A stretch of 63,748 nucleotides of DNA from a virus. Below the pieces are notes generated by a model. It saw only the letters and a list, made by a program, of their open reading frames with translations, was not told the DNA's origin and ran no database searches. How positions within the stretch are numbered: the first letter of the stretch is position 1; every line of letters begins with the position of its first letter. Positions 14,364-24,000 of this stretch are shown in pieces. The translations under genes were made by a program, and so were the position numbers. The DNA lies in IMG/VR virus record IMGVR_UViG_3300042465_003545, positions 1-63,748 of that record; one strand, 5' to 3'.

Positions 14364-16019
14364 ATGCCAACGAATACAATAGACATAGACACAGCAGGAT
14401 TCCCACAACTACCCGATGGTTACACATCGTGGCTATACTTAGGGAAGGCAGTTCATAAGAAATACAAAGCGCCGTGGGTTTACCGCGCCACCTTAAGCAC
14501 AACTTGGGGTGTAATCAAATCGAATAATCAGGCACTCAGTGGGTGTGACGGCGAATACCTCGAAGCCATTCCTGCACCCTGTATTGGAGACCCGCTTACG
14601 GTAGACGATATGAAGCTCAACGCATCTGAACGGGATTATGCTAGGTGGTGGACTCATCGCAGTGCCTCGGCTAGGCAGCACCAAGCAGTGCAGAGGTTCC
14701 TAGATAATACGATTGGCACTACGGCATCGATTCGTGCCACGTATTACTCGGATACTGAAGCCTTAGTCCTGACTAAGGATACCTACTACAGGTGTCAGAC
14801 AATGCGATACGCAAGAGCTTTCTCCTTAGCGAACAGCACCACTGTTGACGCTGAGCTACGCGACTTCACACGCCAACTTGATACTGTAATCAGTGGCGCG
14901 CCCAACGTGGGAGTATCGTGGTCAACCGTTAACAATACCTACTGCACACCAATGGCAGGGTATGATATGGACGAAAGTGATGAACCTGAATCAATCACTG
15001 GTTCTTGCATGGAGAAATTCTGCGACGAAAACTACGACGACATAGGGCACGGTGTGTTCGACGTTTACTTCAAACTCGAACGACTTGGTCACCTCAAGAT
15101 GATACGTATCAAGATCGACGATGAGTATGTGGGACGCGCCATATGTTGGAAGCCTGACCTTAGTCAGAACACGTGGATTATGGATAGGATTTACTGTCGT
15201 ATGGATCGCGGCTGTATGCCTGACGAGGTGATCACATCGGTCGAGGAGTTTGCAGCGGCTAACAGTATCACTAGAAGATTCCACAAGTGCCGCGCCCACG
15301 CACTGCGTAGCATAACACCATCTCGGTTCAATGTAGCAGGGCTAGCAGAGTTCGATTTCTACCCGTTCTTTGACTCCTATGCTGGTGTGTCTAGTCGTGG
15401 GGTTGAAGATGACGCGGGCTACTGCTCCATTGTGTGTGACTCACCAAGCGGGGGCTACTCAAGCGGTAACGACGATGACCATGCTGACGAGAATAGTGAT
15501 GACGATGATGAGAACTACATCCCGCCAGTTTGGTCACCCCCTGCTGAGGTTAGAGTTAATGTGTTTGCGCGGGGTGACACTTACCCTGTATCCCACACGA
15601 CATACTCAGAATACCATTCAACGTATGTGCACAACGACGATGCTGTTGAATTATACGATGGGCGTGTAGTGCACAGACGTGTCGCTGTGGATGTGGGGAC
15701 GAACTGCTTACGGTATGCGCTAGTTTCTGACGCTGTAGAGATACGACGATTCAACCCTAATGGCACAACTGAGATAGTCGTAGCACTACGCAACGACGCC
15801 TACGTTAGTCCTGAGGTTGACCCTTACTTGGAACCCGAACCGTGGTCAGACCCCACTGCTCCCACGATTAGCTCAATACTGAGCGCGAACGAGGCAATAC
15901 TTACTGAGTTGTGGCGTCCTATTTTCACATCCATACCACCCATCGATGATTACATTGACCGTGTCCCTCCATTCCCACCGACTCCTAGACCCAACCACCA
16001 CTGGGATACCGAGGTGTAG
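14364..16019 (+). CDS. Large acidic early protein, paralogue of the preceding gene
   Basis: A 551-residue protein if translation starts at ATG 14364 (preceded by CAACAAACATT, the usual start context); ATG 14325 would add 13 residues. It lacks the three N-terminal modules of its neighbour but shares its core: WSTVNNTYCTPMAGY, ITGSCMEKFCDENY, IDDEYVGRAICWKP, MDRIYCRMDRG and FDFYPFFDSYAGVSSRG. It is followed by an Asp-rich linker and a beta-rich end. A tandem duplication followed by divergence explains the pair. Function unknown. Confidence 0.75.
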   Translation: MPTNTIDIDTAGFPQLPDGYTSWLYLGKAVHKKYKAPWVYRATLSTTWGVIKSNNQALSGCDGEYLEAIPAPCIGDPLTVDDMKLNASERDYARWWTHRSASARQHQAVQRFLDNTIGTTASIRATYYSDTEALVLTKDTYYRCQTMRYARAFSLANSTTVDAELRDFTRQLDTVISGAPNVGVSWSTVNNTYCTPMAGYDMDESDEPESITGSCMEKFCDENYDDIGHGVFDVYFKLERLGHLKMIRIKIDDEYVGRAICWKPDLSQNTWIMDRIYCRMDRGCMPDEVITSVEEFAAANSITRRFHKCRAHALRSITPSRFNVAGLAEFDFYPFFDSYAGVSSRGVEDDAGYCSIVCDSPSGGYSSGNDDDHADENSDDDDENYIPPVWSPPAEVRVNVFARGDTYPVSHTTYSEYHSTYVHNDDAVELYDGRVVHRRVAVDVGTNCLRYALVSDAVEIRRFNPNGTTEIVVALRNDAYVSPEVDPYLEPEPWSDPTAPTISSILSANEAILTELWRPIFTSIPPIDDYIDRVPPFPPTPRPNHHWDTEV

Positions 16020-16230
16020 GAGCGGACATCGCTGGATTGTTCGCGTGTATCCCTATTAGTGACATTGGTTCAACACGCGCTTTCTGGGTCGTGGGCACCC
16101 GTAGTCTTAGAGTAGATAGTATGGCTTACTTGGAACTCGTATCCGATACCCATGCCTGAATAAACAATCTGAATCCTGTATCCCCCAACAGGATTCCTTA
16201 ATGCAAATGAATACAAACTGAATATACAAT
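16020..16230 (+). other. Intergenic gap before the MoxR gene
   Basis: No gene seen. It contains a hairpin GAATCCTGT (16171-16179) / ACAGGATTC (16188-16196) that could end the paralogue transcript, and an AT-rich stretch before the next ATG (TGAATATACAAT). I could not identify a convincing promoter. Confidence 0.5.
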
Positions 16231-17295
16231 ATGAACATAAGTACAAAAGAAGTGCTCCCTATCGCGGAGCTTACGTTCCACACCAATCGTTGCCTCTTCA
16301 TCAAGGGACAAGGCGGGGGTGGTAAGACATCGATTGCTTGCAACATCATCGGACCAGCATTGGGACGAGAGGTATGGCTAGTCAACCTCAGTGGTCAGGG
16401 ACCACAAGAGGTAATCGGATACGGGTTGCCCCAGCCTAACGGGGACATGCTCTTCAGCGCGCCATGTATTTGGCCGACAGAAGCGCGTGTTGGTAATCGT
16501 CCTGTGCTACTCATCCTCGATGAGTTTCCAGACTACGACTCCGATGTCCGCGCACTACTGCGTGGTGTGTTCCCTGCATCGGGAGCCCGATACGTTGGAC
16601 CACACAAGCTAGGTTCAGACGTAGCTATCATCCTCACGGGCAACCGTAAGGTTGACGGGGCGAAGGGCGCGGTAGAGGAAGCACCATTCACTGAGCGCTG
16701 CGTCAACGTGGTGCTTACTCCTACAGTGGATGACTGGCTCGCCTACTACGGCACGCAACCAGCGCTGGTGAACTCACAGTCGTTCGTCCCCTCGTTCCTC
16801 ACTTACGGTGCGGCTCAGGGTAACAAGGGTGTGGATCACTTCAACCCACCGATTGTCAGTCCCTACCTTGGCGAGGCGCACCCGTGCCCTCGCACATGGG
16901 AGGCTGTGGTTCTTGCTGAGCACGCTCGCAAGAGTCAGCCAGCAATCTACCGTGCGCTGGTCACGGGTTCGGTCGGACGGTTCGCGGCTAACGCTTACTT
17001 CGGGTTCCTCGAACACGTCGATCGATTGCCCGACATCCAAGCTATCAAGCGCGGGGACCACTACGTAATACCCACTGATCCTGCTGGTCAGTTTGCGCTA
17101 GCTAACGCCTGTGTGAACTTCATTAAGGTAGGAGCCGACGCGGCTATTGACCTAGCTGCTGGACACTTCGATTGGTTCGTTGACCTACTGCTCCAACTGC
17201 GCGGAGACATCCGCATGTTTGCTGCCGTGGCTCTGACAAACCGTGGCGTCCCCCTTGACAACCATCCTAAATCCCACGACCTCATCACCCTGTAA
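16231..17295 (+). CDS. MoxR-type AAA+ ATPase
   Basis: A 354-residue AAA+ protein with Walker A GQGGGGKTS (26-34), Walker B LLILDEF (93-99), sensor-1 LTGNR (135-139) and an EAPFTERC segment suitable for the arginine finger. MoxR proteins act as chaperone-like ATPases that work with a VWA-domain partner on metal-dependent or multisubunit targets. Such a partner is encoded three genes downstream (18731-19882), making this a MoxR-VWA module. Start ATG 16231 is preceded by GAATATACAAT, without Shine-Dalgarno. The target in the infected cell is unknown. Confidence 0.88.
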   Translation: MNISTKEVLPIAELTFHTNRCLFIKGQGGGGKTSIACNIIGPALGREVWLVNLSGQGPQEVIGYGLPQPNGDMLFSAPCIWPTEARVGNRPVLLILDEFPDYDSDVRALLRGVFPASGARYVGPHKLGSDVAIILTGNRKVDGAKGAVEEAPFTERCVNVVLTPTVDDWLAYYGTQPALVNSQSFVPSFLTYGAAQGNKGVDHFNPPIVSPYLGEAHPCPRTWEAVVLAEHARKSQPAIYRALVTGSVGRFAANAYFGFLEHVDRLPDIQAIKRGDHYVIPTDPAGQFALANACVNFIKVGADAAIDLAAGHFDWFVDLLLQLRGDIRMFAAVALTNRGVPLDNHPKSHDLITL

Positions 17296-17307
17296 CCACA
17301 AACACAT

Positions 17308-17508
17308 ATGCCAAAGAAAACAAGCACCACACCAAAACTGACAGTCCCCGTAGCCAACTTATCTTCGCTGAAGATGGTGTCGGGAGGAGAGAAGAAGCAT
17401 CCTGTTGTCATCCATAACGGCTACGTAAAAACGTGGGTCGGATTTGGGTGGGTGACAGGACGCAAGGCCACAAAGAAAGACACTGAAACAATACCCACTG
17501 CGGTCTAA
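17308..17508 (+). CDS. Small basic hypothetical protein
   Basis: A 66-residue basic protein with a Lys/Thr-rich N-terminus (PKKTSTTPKLTVPVANL) and a Trp/Gly core (VIHNGYVKTWVGFGWVTGRK). It sits between the MoxR gene and the helical partner gene. The 19 bases around its start (AACCACAAACACATATGC) are repeated exactly at the start of the next gene, so the two probably share a duplicated translation leader. Function unknown. Confidence 0.6.
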   Translation: MPKKTSTTPKLTVPVANLSSLKMVSGGEKKHPVVIHNGYVKTWVGFGWVTGRKATKKDTETIPTAV

Positions 17509-17520
17509 CCACAAACACAT

Positions 17521-18384
17521 ATGCAAAATAAAACAGAACAGGCTAACAGCCTCATCATGGTATACTACAACACCACAGCACCCCGCACTACGGTCTTGAA
17601 TCGCAGTGCCACAGGGCGTATCCTCACTCGTGCCGCTGCTGCCAAGCACTCGGCTCGGGTCTACAACACAATCCTCAACACTCGCGGCACTGCCGTGGGT
17701 CGTGCGGTCAGCTTGCAGAACTCACTCGGTGAGTCTATCCGCAAGCATTGTCTGCCCTGCCCAGTCGGAGGTTACTACGCTAGGCTGCGCGACATTACCC
17801 TCGTTCAGAACTTGTTCGACGACGCGAGCATACTCCTCGAAGACATCAAGGATGACATCCTTCGTGAGTATCCTAACATCATCGGGCGTGTTCGCTCTGA
17901 CCTTGGTATGTTTGCCGACGAGGTAGACATCCCCAGTGCTACGGAAGTTGCGAGTAAGTTTACTATCTCGTTGCGCTACATCAATGCCCCCGTCCCCATC
18001 ACGGGTGTCCTGAAAGGACTCTCCTCTGAGGTGTCCAACCGTGTCAAGGCTGAGTCTCGCTCGGCAGTTGACGAGATGCTACGTGCAGCGCACGCGGGTC
18101 CTCTCGCTGACTTACGGCGTGTGCTTACTGAGGTTGCTGACAAACTGCGTAACGCGGAAAGGCTACACCTTAGTCAGTTCAACAACCTCGCTTTCGAGAT
18201 CGAGCGCGTCAGCAAACTCAACGTCCTTGATATACCCGAGGTCAACGATGTAGTCACCGCGGCTAACGACATCATCAAGATGAAACAGGAGAACATGACT
18301 CAAGCCGAAAGGGTAGAGGTAGCCATCAATGCTGAGTCTGTTGTCACCATCGCTAACCAAACCATTGCAGCACTAGGATTATGA
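17521..18384 (+). CDS. Helical protein of the MoxR-VWA module (DUF3150-like by context)
   Basis: A 287-residue, largely alpha-helical protein lying between the MoxR ATPase and the VWA metallopeptidase. Helical features include SILLEDIKDDILREYPNIIG and LRRVLTEVADKLRNAERLHL. Phages carrying a MoxR/VWA pair often have a helical protein of this size between them, annotated DUF3150. The overall pattern fits but I cannot verify membership. It may bridge ATPase and VWA partner. Its stop overlaps the next start as ATGA (18381-18384). Confidence 0.6.
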   Translation: MQNKTEQANSLIMVYYNTTAPRTTVLNRSATGRILTRAAAAKHSARVYNTILNTRGTAVGRAVSLQNSLGESIRKHCLPCPVGGYYARLRDITLVQNLFDDASILLEDIKDDILREYPNIIGRVRSDLGMFADEVDIPSATEVASKFTISLRYINAPVPITGVLKGLSSEVSNRVKAESRSAVDEMLRAAHAGPLADLRRVLTEVADKLRNAERLHLSQFNNLAFEIERVSKLNVLDIPEVNDVVTAANDIIKMKQENMTQAERVEVAINAESVVTIANQTIAALGL

Positions 18385-18734
18385 ACAAAGTATTACAACG
18401 AATAGCAATAGCAGAATCACAAGGATGGAAGCATGACATATGTAATGTCGGCAAGCACGGCACGAAGATGAGTGGGTGGTGGATGCCCTGTGGTTCGTTC
18501 ACTACGGACATAAACATGATGCCCGATTATGGCAATGACCTCAACGCGTGCGATAACTTAATCAACCACATGCAGACCCTCGGGTTTGACTGTGTGCTAA
18601 TAGCAGAGGGACCCGCACGCTGCTGCACCTTCATTAGCCAAGAGAGGGATGTTGAGTTCAAAGTAATCAGTGGCCGCTTCACACATTCAATCTGTGAGTC
18701 GTTCCTGAAAACCCTTAACCTATGGATACCATGA
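18381..18734 (+). CDS. Phage ABA-sandwich domain protein
   Basis: A 117-residue protein with the hallmarks of the Phage_ABA_S (BC1872-like) family: QRIAIAESQGW at the start, PDYGNDLNACDNL in the middle and ICESFLKTLNLWIP at the end. These small alpha/beta/alpha proteins are common in phages and unassigned. A paralogue with better conserved motifs is at 42320-42664, and the DNA encoding the C-termini (TTCCTGAAAACCCTT) is identical in both. Start and stop overlap the neighbours as ATGA. Confidence 0.7.
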   Translation: MNKVLQRIAIAESQGWKHDICNVGKHGTKMSGWWMPCGSFTTDINMMPDYGNDLNACDNLINHMQTLGFDCVLIAEGPARCCTFISQERDVEFKVISGRFTHSICESFLKTLNLWIP

Positions 18735-19882
18735 AAGTAATTGACCCCTACTCATACTACCCCACAGGGCACCTTGTCAAAGTTGCCCTGCGTAAAATAA
18801 GCAGCCAGTGGTATCTGTGCTACAGTAAGCTACTCGCTTTGGAGTGGCACGTCACTGACGACCCGAGCATCCCTTATGGTGCGACTGATGGGCGTCGCCT
18901 GATTCTCAACAACAAAGGAGTTGAAGAGATGGCAGACGGTGACCTCGGAGTGGACGCCCTAGTGTTCCTCCTGTGTCACGAGGCGCTCCACGCGTTGCTC
19001 GGTCACTCGTGGCGGGCTACTAAGCTCAGCAACAAGAAGCTAGCAAACATTGCTGCTGACTACATTGTCAACGCAATGATCGAAGACCAGAAGCTCAAGA
19101 CAATACCAGACATCTACCTCGACCACGGTGTATCTGGAGACTGGAGTCTTGAGCAGCTATACCGTAGACTGCTCAACGACGAGCCCCCGTCTGAGAAGAA
19201 CTCAACAGGGGACGACCTCGTTGAGATGGAGCTTGACAAGACAGAAGACCTAGAGGAGATCATCGATAAACTTAGCGCGGCTAACGAAGCCATGCTGGTT
19301 GCCGATGCCGCCCACGCAAAGTCCTCTGGTGAAGAAGCGACTCGTTGCTACGACCGAGGTAGCCCCACCCCCATACGCTGGCAAGATCTCCTTCGTGAGT
19401 TCTTCTGCGAGAAGATGCACAGTAGGTGGATCTCCCCTGTCAACCGTCCGATCTACGGCACAACCAAACTGGTGTGCCTCGGTCGTGCAAAGCAGCGGAG
19501 TGGGACGCTCGTGGTAGCCATCGACACCTCAGGGTCGGTAAACGCAAAGATGCTCAGTGACTTCCTATCAGAGGTCGAGACGATCATCGAGCAGACTAAC
19601 CCGATTGTCACCCACGTAATCAGCGCCTCTCATAGAGTGTGCGACCACGTGGTAGTGGAGCGGGGAGACCCGATTCCTGTATCCTTAAAAGGTGGAGGGG
19701 GAACTATGTTCCAACCAACCTTTGACTACATCACGGCACAGGGCATTGACCCCGCCGTGGTGGTGTATCTCACAGACGGATACGCCTGTGACGCAACTAA
19801 ACTAAACGACCCCGCCTACCCCATACTATGGGTGACGACAGGAGCCACTAATATGAACCACGGTGACATCATATCGGTATGA
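18731..19882 (+). CDS. VWA-like metallopeptidase-domain protein (DUF2201 type), MoxR partner
   Basis: A 383-residue protein starting at ATG 18731, which overlaps the previous stop as ATGA; ATG 18722 is the alternative. Residues 75-95 carry an HEALH zincin motif (83-87) in LLCHEALHALLGHSWR. The C-terminal half is a VWA domain with a MIDAS set: DTSGS (265-269), a GGGGTMF threonine and a YLTDG aspartate. This two-domain architecture matches DUF2201 proteins, which pair with MoxR ATPases. The HExxH zinc ligands look intact. Probably it works with the 16231 ATPase on a host or phage complex. Confidence 0.85.
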   Translation: MKVIDPYSYYPTGHLVKVALRKISSQWYLCYSKLLALEWHVTDDPSIPYGATDGRRLILNNKGVEEMADGDLGVDALVFLLCHEALHALLGHSWRATKLSNKKLANIAADYIVNAMIEDQKLKTIPDIYLDHGVSGDWSLEQLYRRLLNDEPPSEKNSTGDDLVEMELDKTEDLEEIIDKLSAANEAMLVADAAHAKSSGEEATRCYDRGSPTPIRWQDLLREFFCEKMHSRWISPVNRPIYGTTKLVCLGRAKQRSGTLVVAIDTSGSVNAKMLSDFLSEVETIIEQTNPIVTHVISASHRVCDHVVVERGDPIPVSLKGGGGTMFQPTFDYITAQGIDPAVVVYLTDGYACDATKLNDPAYPILWVTTGATNMNHGDIISV

Positions 19883-19911
19883 TTGACATCTCGCTACAAA
19901 CAGGGTATATC
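19883..19911 (+). promoter_or_regulatory. Strong sigma70-like promoter
   Basis: TTGACA (19883-19888), 17-base spacer, TATATC (19906-19911), starting right at the end of the VWA gene and 29 bases before the ATG at 19941. It should drive the short downstream operon including RNase HI. Confidence 0.75.
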
Positions 19912-19940
19912 TTGCCCGACACATTAACTGACTATACATT

Positions 19941-20198
19941 ATGAAAACTAGACACTACATCCACTACGGTCCGCATATCCTAACAGTAATCGCGGAGCGT
20001 ATGGAGAACGTAAGAAGCGTCCTCTTCACAGCCTACGTGAATAACTGTTCCGTGAGATCACACCACCTTCAGAACGAAGAAGTTCGCAACTCGTGGGTGG
20101 CTGGGGTTTGGGCACTACTTGGAGGGGGAGACGACGACACTAGAGCAGAGCTCAGTGGCATTATCGATATTGAACTCAAAGCATTTAAGGGTGTGTGA
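19941..20198 (+). CDS. Small hypothetical protein upstream of RNase HI
   Basis: An 85-residue protein (MKTRHYIHYGPHILTVIAER...), first gene behind the TTGACA/TATATC promoter, preceded by TATACATT. It has a compact alpha/beta pattern with a WVAGVWALLGG segment. Its TGA overlaps the GTG start of RNase HI (GTGA, 20195-20198), so the two are translationally coupled. No family recognised. Confidence 0.65.
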   Translation: MKTRHYIHYGPHILTVIAERMENVRSVLFTAYVNNCSVRSHHLQNEEVRNSWVAGVWALLGGGDDDTRAELSGIIDIELKAFKGV

Positions 20199-20698
20199 CA
20201 ACGCTAGTAACTGTGTTCTCGGATGCCAGCATGTCCCCCGACAAGTGCGGGTGCGGCTGGTGGTTCAAGAGTGAAAGGGTAAGGGGTTCTGGTAGCCGTC
20301 AAATGGAAACTGGAACCCTGCACATTCACGAGGTAGAGTTGTGGGGAATCCGTAATGCGATACTCGAAGCCTGTCTCAGGCATCCAGTTGCCGATCTCAC
20401 TTTAGTTGTACAGTGCGACAACATCGGTGCATTACAAACTCTGCTAGCCCTGCGTAGTAAGAAGAAACTAAGAGTCCAATGGGCTAAGTCGTCTCCTCTT
20501 AAACAGCACGGCTATCGTAAGAACTTGAGCGACCCCGAGAGGGAGTGGCTCAAAGATATCAAGGAGAGTGGGGTGACCACCATCTACTTGAAACATGTTA
20601 AGGGTCACACGGGGAGTCGGGACGCCCGCTCTGTCGTCAACAAACTGACTGACGAGTTAGCAAGTAAAGCAAGACTAAAAGATAATACCAATGCCTAA
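20195..20698 (+). CDS. rnhA: Ribonuclease HI
   Basis: A 167-residue RNase H-fold protein starting with GTG. The catalytic carboxylates are in place: D10 in FSDAS, E46/E48 in HEVELWGI, D75 in VQCDN and D153 in VNKLTDELAS, with the KHVKGHTG histidine (H138). The size is that of bacterial RNase HI. It would remove RNA from RNA-DNA hybrids, including replication primers. It is coupled to its neighbours by short overlaps in a small plus-strand operon. Confidence 0.9.
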   Translation: MTTLVTVFSDASMSPDKCGCGWWFKSERVRGSGSRQMETGTLHIHEVELWGIRNAILEACLRHPVADLTLVVQCDNIGALQTLLALRSKKKLRVQWAKSSPLKQHGYRKNLSDPEREWLKDIKESGVTTIYLKHVKGHTGSRDARSVVNKLTDELASKARLKDNTNA

Positions 20699-20897
20699 AA
20701 AGAAAAATAGAAAAGAAGGTCACATGTATACGGTGACGAAGCGGGGTAAGACCCATGTTGAATCCAACTCATGTTGGTGTGAGCCAGCCATCCTAGATAT
20801 GGGGGGCTCGACCATCGCGGTGCACACTGGATCAAAGAAAGGAGAGTTAGTCTCTGTCGTCATAGACACCGTGACAGGAGAGAGGTTAATAGTATGA
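20691..20897 (+). CDS. Small hypothetical protein
   Basis: A 68-residue protein with a Lys-rich start (PKKKNRKEGHMY), a short beta-rich body and two Cys (SNSCWCEP). It overlaps the end of the RNase HI gene by eight bases and the next small gene as ATGA. Function unknown; membership of the RNase HI operon is clear. Confidence 0.6.
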   Translation: MPKKKNRKEGHMYTVTKRGKTHVESNSCWCEPAILDMGGSTIAVHTGSKKGELVSVVIDTVTGERLIV

Positions 20898-20986
20898 ACC
20901 ACGAAGACGCGACACTAGTCGCGGTAGTAATCGGTTGGCTGCTCCCAGCCGCGATCGCTGCCATCGCAGCCCTGATTAACCTGTAA
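20894..20986 (+). CDS. Thirty-residue single-pass membrane protein
   Basis: ATG 20894 overlaps the upstream stop (ATGA), and the frame ends with TAA at 20984-20986. The product starts MNHEDATLVAVVIGWLL and continues with a run of Ala/Ile. Nearly the whole chain is one transmembrane helix. The overlap with the previous gene, the lack of spare sequence and the terminator directly after it argue that it is real. The role is unknown. Confidence 0.55.
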   Translation: MNHEDATLVAVVIGWLLPAAIAAIAALINL

Positions 20987-20994
20987 TAAAACTC

Positions 20995-21033
20995 AGCCCA
21001 CCCTAAGCGTAATGCTCGGGGTGGGCTTTTTTT
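20995..21033 (+). terminator. Terminator between convergent early and virion units
   Basis: AGCCCACCC (20995-21003) pairs with GGGTGGGCT (21019-21027), followed by seven T (21027-21033). It closes the plus-strand block and overlaps the end of the giant minus-strand gene, whose stop codon lies at 21032-21034. Confidence 0.88.
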
Positions 21034-24000
21034 ATTTGATATTTCGGACACTGGTTTCACGGGGCATCGAGTCGTAGGCTCTGTCTATCATAGCGGATCG
21101 CTCTCGGGCATCGGCCTCCCCAGTTTGAGTTACGTTATCAATCATACCCTTCTCCCAATCTGCGTTGCCTCTCCATGTCGTATTGCGCCCCTCGATAGCC
21201 TCAGCCACCCGTTTCTTGCTCATACCTGTAGCTACCGCACGCTGCACGATCACTCGCTCGCTAGTCCCAACACTGCGCATAGCGTTCATAAACTGGTGGA
21301 GCCTTGCCTGTGTTCTATCGTCGGCTTCCTGTGTGGTTACCATGATGTCTCGGACATCTTCCTCACTGATCGCACGACCAGAGCTAAGCGCGGACCGTTG
21401 GCGTTTGATACTATCAGACTCAGACTTCAGCGAGTAGAATCCTGCGCGGGCTACTTGGTCCAGCGTGTAGACTTTAGGTCTTGCACCGAGGAACTCACCC
21501 GCCCAGATGTAGTCTGGGTTGGCTTCTCCTTTGCGTGTTGAAGCCTGTATCTTGGCTACAATTCCTGGCTTATACGCCTGAGCTCCTACGTAGGTAATCA
21601 TCTTACGAACTTGCACTAGGCTGTCATCAGTCTCTTCGTAGATCTTTTGCCCAAAATCATTCTGGTTATTCACGATGTCAAGAACTGCTCCCGATGCGAT
21701 CTGTGACCCTACGAATTGAGAAGCAAAGTAGCTCGCCAGTTTCTTAGTGTCGACCCCCTTGCCCGTTGCGAGTCCCTCACGAATGATCGTGGCGGAGTCA
21801 ATGAGCGTAGCGTAAGGATGGATAGCTGTCATGTCGATAACAGATAGCTCGCGACCGTTAGTAGTCACGCGCAGTGAGTGACCCTTCTGGTATTCTGGGT
21901 ATGCCACACGTAGTGCAGAGAGCACGGCTGGATCATCTACTACCACTGCGTTCTTGTCCTTGTCTTTGTCCTCTTCGTCGTCTTGACCAGTGAAGAGACG
22001 GAACGCGGCAGCCAGCACACTGTTTAGTGCAGTCATTCCCATAGTAGTTACTGTAGCGGACCCTGCTAGGCGACGAAGTCCCCTGACAAACATGCGGCTA
22101 TTGCCGCTGGTTATTTCACGATAGGCTAACTTTTGCGTGTTAACATATGTGCGGAGCACCTCAGTTTTCCAGCGTGCAAATGGGAACACAAACAACGAGA
22201 GCGGGTTCCTATTGAACGAGCGAACAATGTCAAGTTGCTCACTATGACTAGGCATTGTGAGTTTAACTTTGGTCGCAGCTTGCTCGCTGTGCCACTCAGC
22301 GGTGTTGCTCGGGTAAGCTTTGGCAAGTTCATTCTTCTCGAAGAAATAAACTTGAGCCTTACATGCGTCGTCAACCCATGAGTTGACTGCCGCAAGGAAC
22401 TCAATAGTACCCTTAGCCCCACCAGCCACGCGACTCGCCATGTTTTGCAGTGCGTTAAGATCTCCCTTTGACGCAACCTTAATGATGTCGTCCATTGCTG
22501 TTTCAAATGTAACCCCAGCGCGATCGGCGTAGCCCCTCATCAGGTCATCAAACTGACCACGAGATGAGCTATCTCGAAGAACACCAAGACGGATAAGCTC
22601 TTGAATCTCAGCGAGTTCTGCTTCCGTTGCGTCCTTTCCGCGAGATTCAAAGTTGGCAATACCCGACAACCTGTAAGACTTGTATAAGTCAAGACCTGAA
22701 GATGCGAGTGGTATGATACCCTGAGCCGCGATCAGAACTACTTGGTTGGACAGAATGTTCCGCGTGTAGAACCCGATAGTCATCAAGGTCTTCGTGGTCA
22801 TCGCTGCTCCTGACATCTTAGCCAGCCCGCCAGTCACCTTATTAAGAACACCCTCAGTGTGCTTCATAAGCTTACGCGCGTTAGATCCAAACTCTGCCTC
22901 TAGTTCTTTTGCAATATCTGCGCGGACATAAAGTCCTCCGAGTGGCTCCCTCGACTTAGTTACACCTGTGCCAAATATCTGAACGTATCCCGCTTTCTCT
23001 GTATCAGACCCAAGACCCGATAGTAGCAGCGAGTCTTTGATCGCTGTGAGAGCTTTTTTGTTCGCGGCGAGAACACCAACGTAGTGCAGTGTGCGCAGCG
23101 CGTTCTCCATTGGGTTCTTGGTTTCACCAAGTAGTTCGCGAACGGCTGAGTCCACATTGTTCTTCGGCATGAATCGACGAAGATCTTGTGATAGTGACTC
23201 CCCTTTGTCGACAGTCGCGTTTTCACTCAACCATTTTAGTAGGTTATCAAGTTTGTCCTGAACTCCTCTAGTGAGAAGTGATGGGGTAAGTGTCGTGCCC
23301 GCTTCGGCATATTCGGCTATGACGTCAGCCTCGTAAGACTGGGCGGCTTTAGCCCGAAGATCTCCGAAGTTAATCTCTTCTCCGTTGAGTCGATACGTTG
23401 CCCCATCAGCGTCACGTGCTGCGCTCGCCCACCCCTCCGTGTTAAAGAACTTGTAGGTTCGGGTGAGGTAGATACCTGCGGAGTGGCTGTAGCCGATGGC
23501 GTCTTGGCGCTTGTCGATCTCCTTACGGAACAGCTGTAGGAACTTAGAGAACTCAGGAGCGATAGCGTCCATACGGGCTGTCGCTGCTTTTTGGTTATTA
23601 AGGAACGCGGTATCCTGAATCTTTTTCTCTGCGGCAAGAGCCCGAGTCTTCTCTGCGCTGACGAGTTTATCTACTTCATCAACGGGAGTCCCCGAAGCTA
23701 TGGTCTTGCGAAACGCTTCCACTACTACGTCAACCCGAGCAACCGCAGCGTCGTCCATTGTGGGCGCCGTAGTCCCGAGAATCATACCAACGTCGTTAAT
23801 GTCGGCACCTGCTTTGAGTGCGGGTTCTAGGAAGCGTTTGTAGTGAGGAGCGAAACGCTCCATCAGAAACTGAGCCGCCCGAATATCACCCTCACGATCT
23901 CGCACAAGCTTGTTAATATCAGCGGGTAAGTTGCGTATCAGCTTTGATATACGTCCCCACACAGTCTCTACTGTAGTATTCTTTTTGTCAGCGAAAGCAA

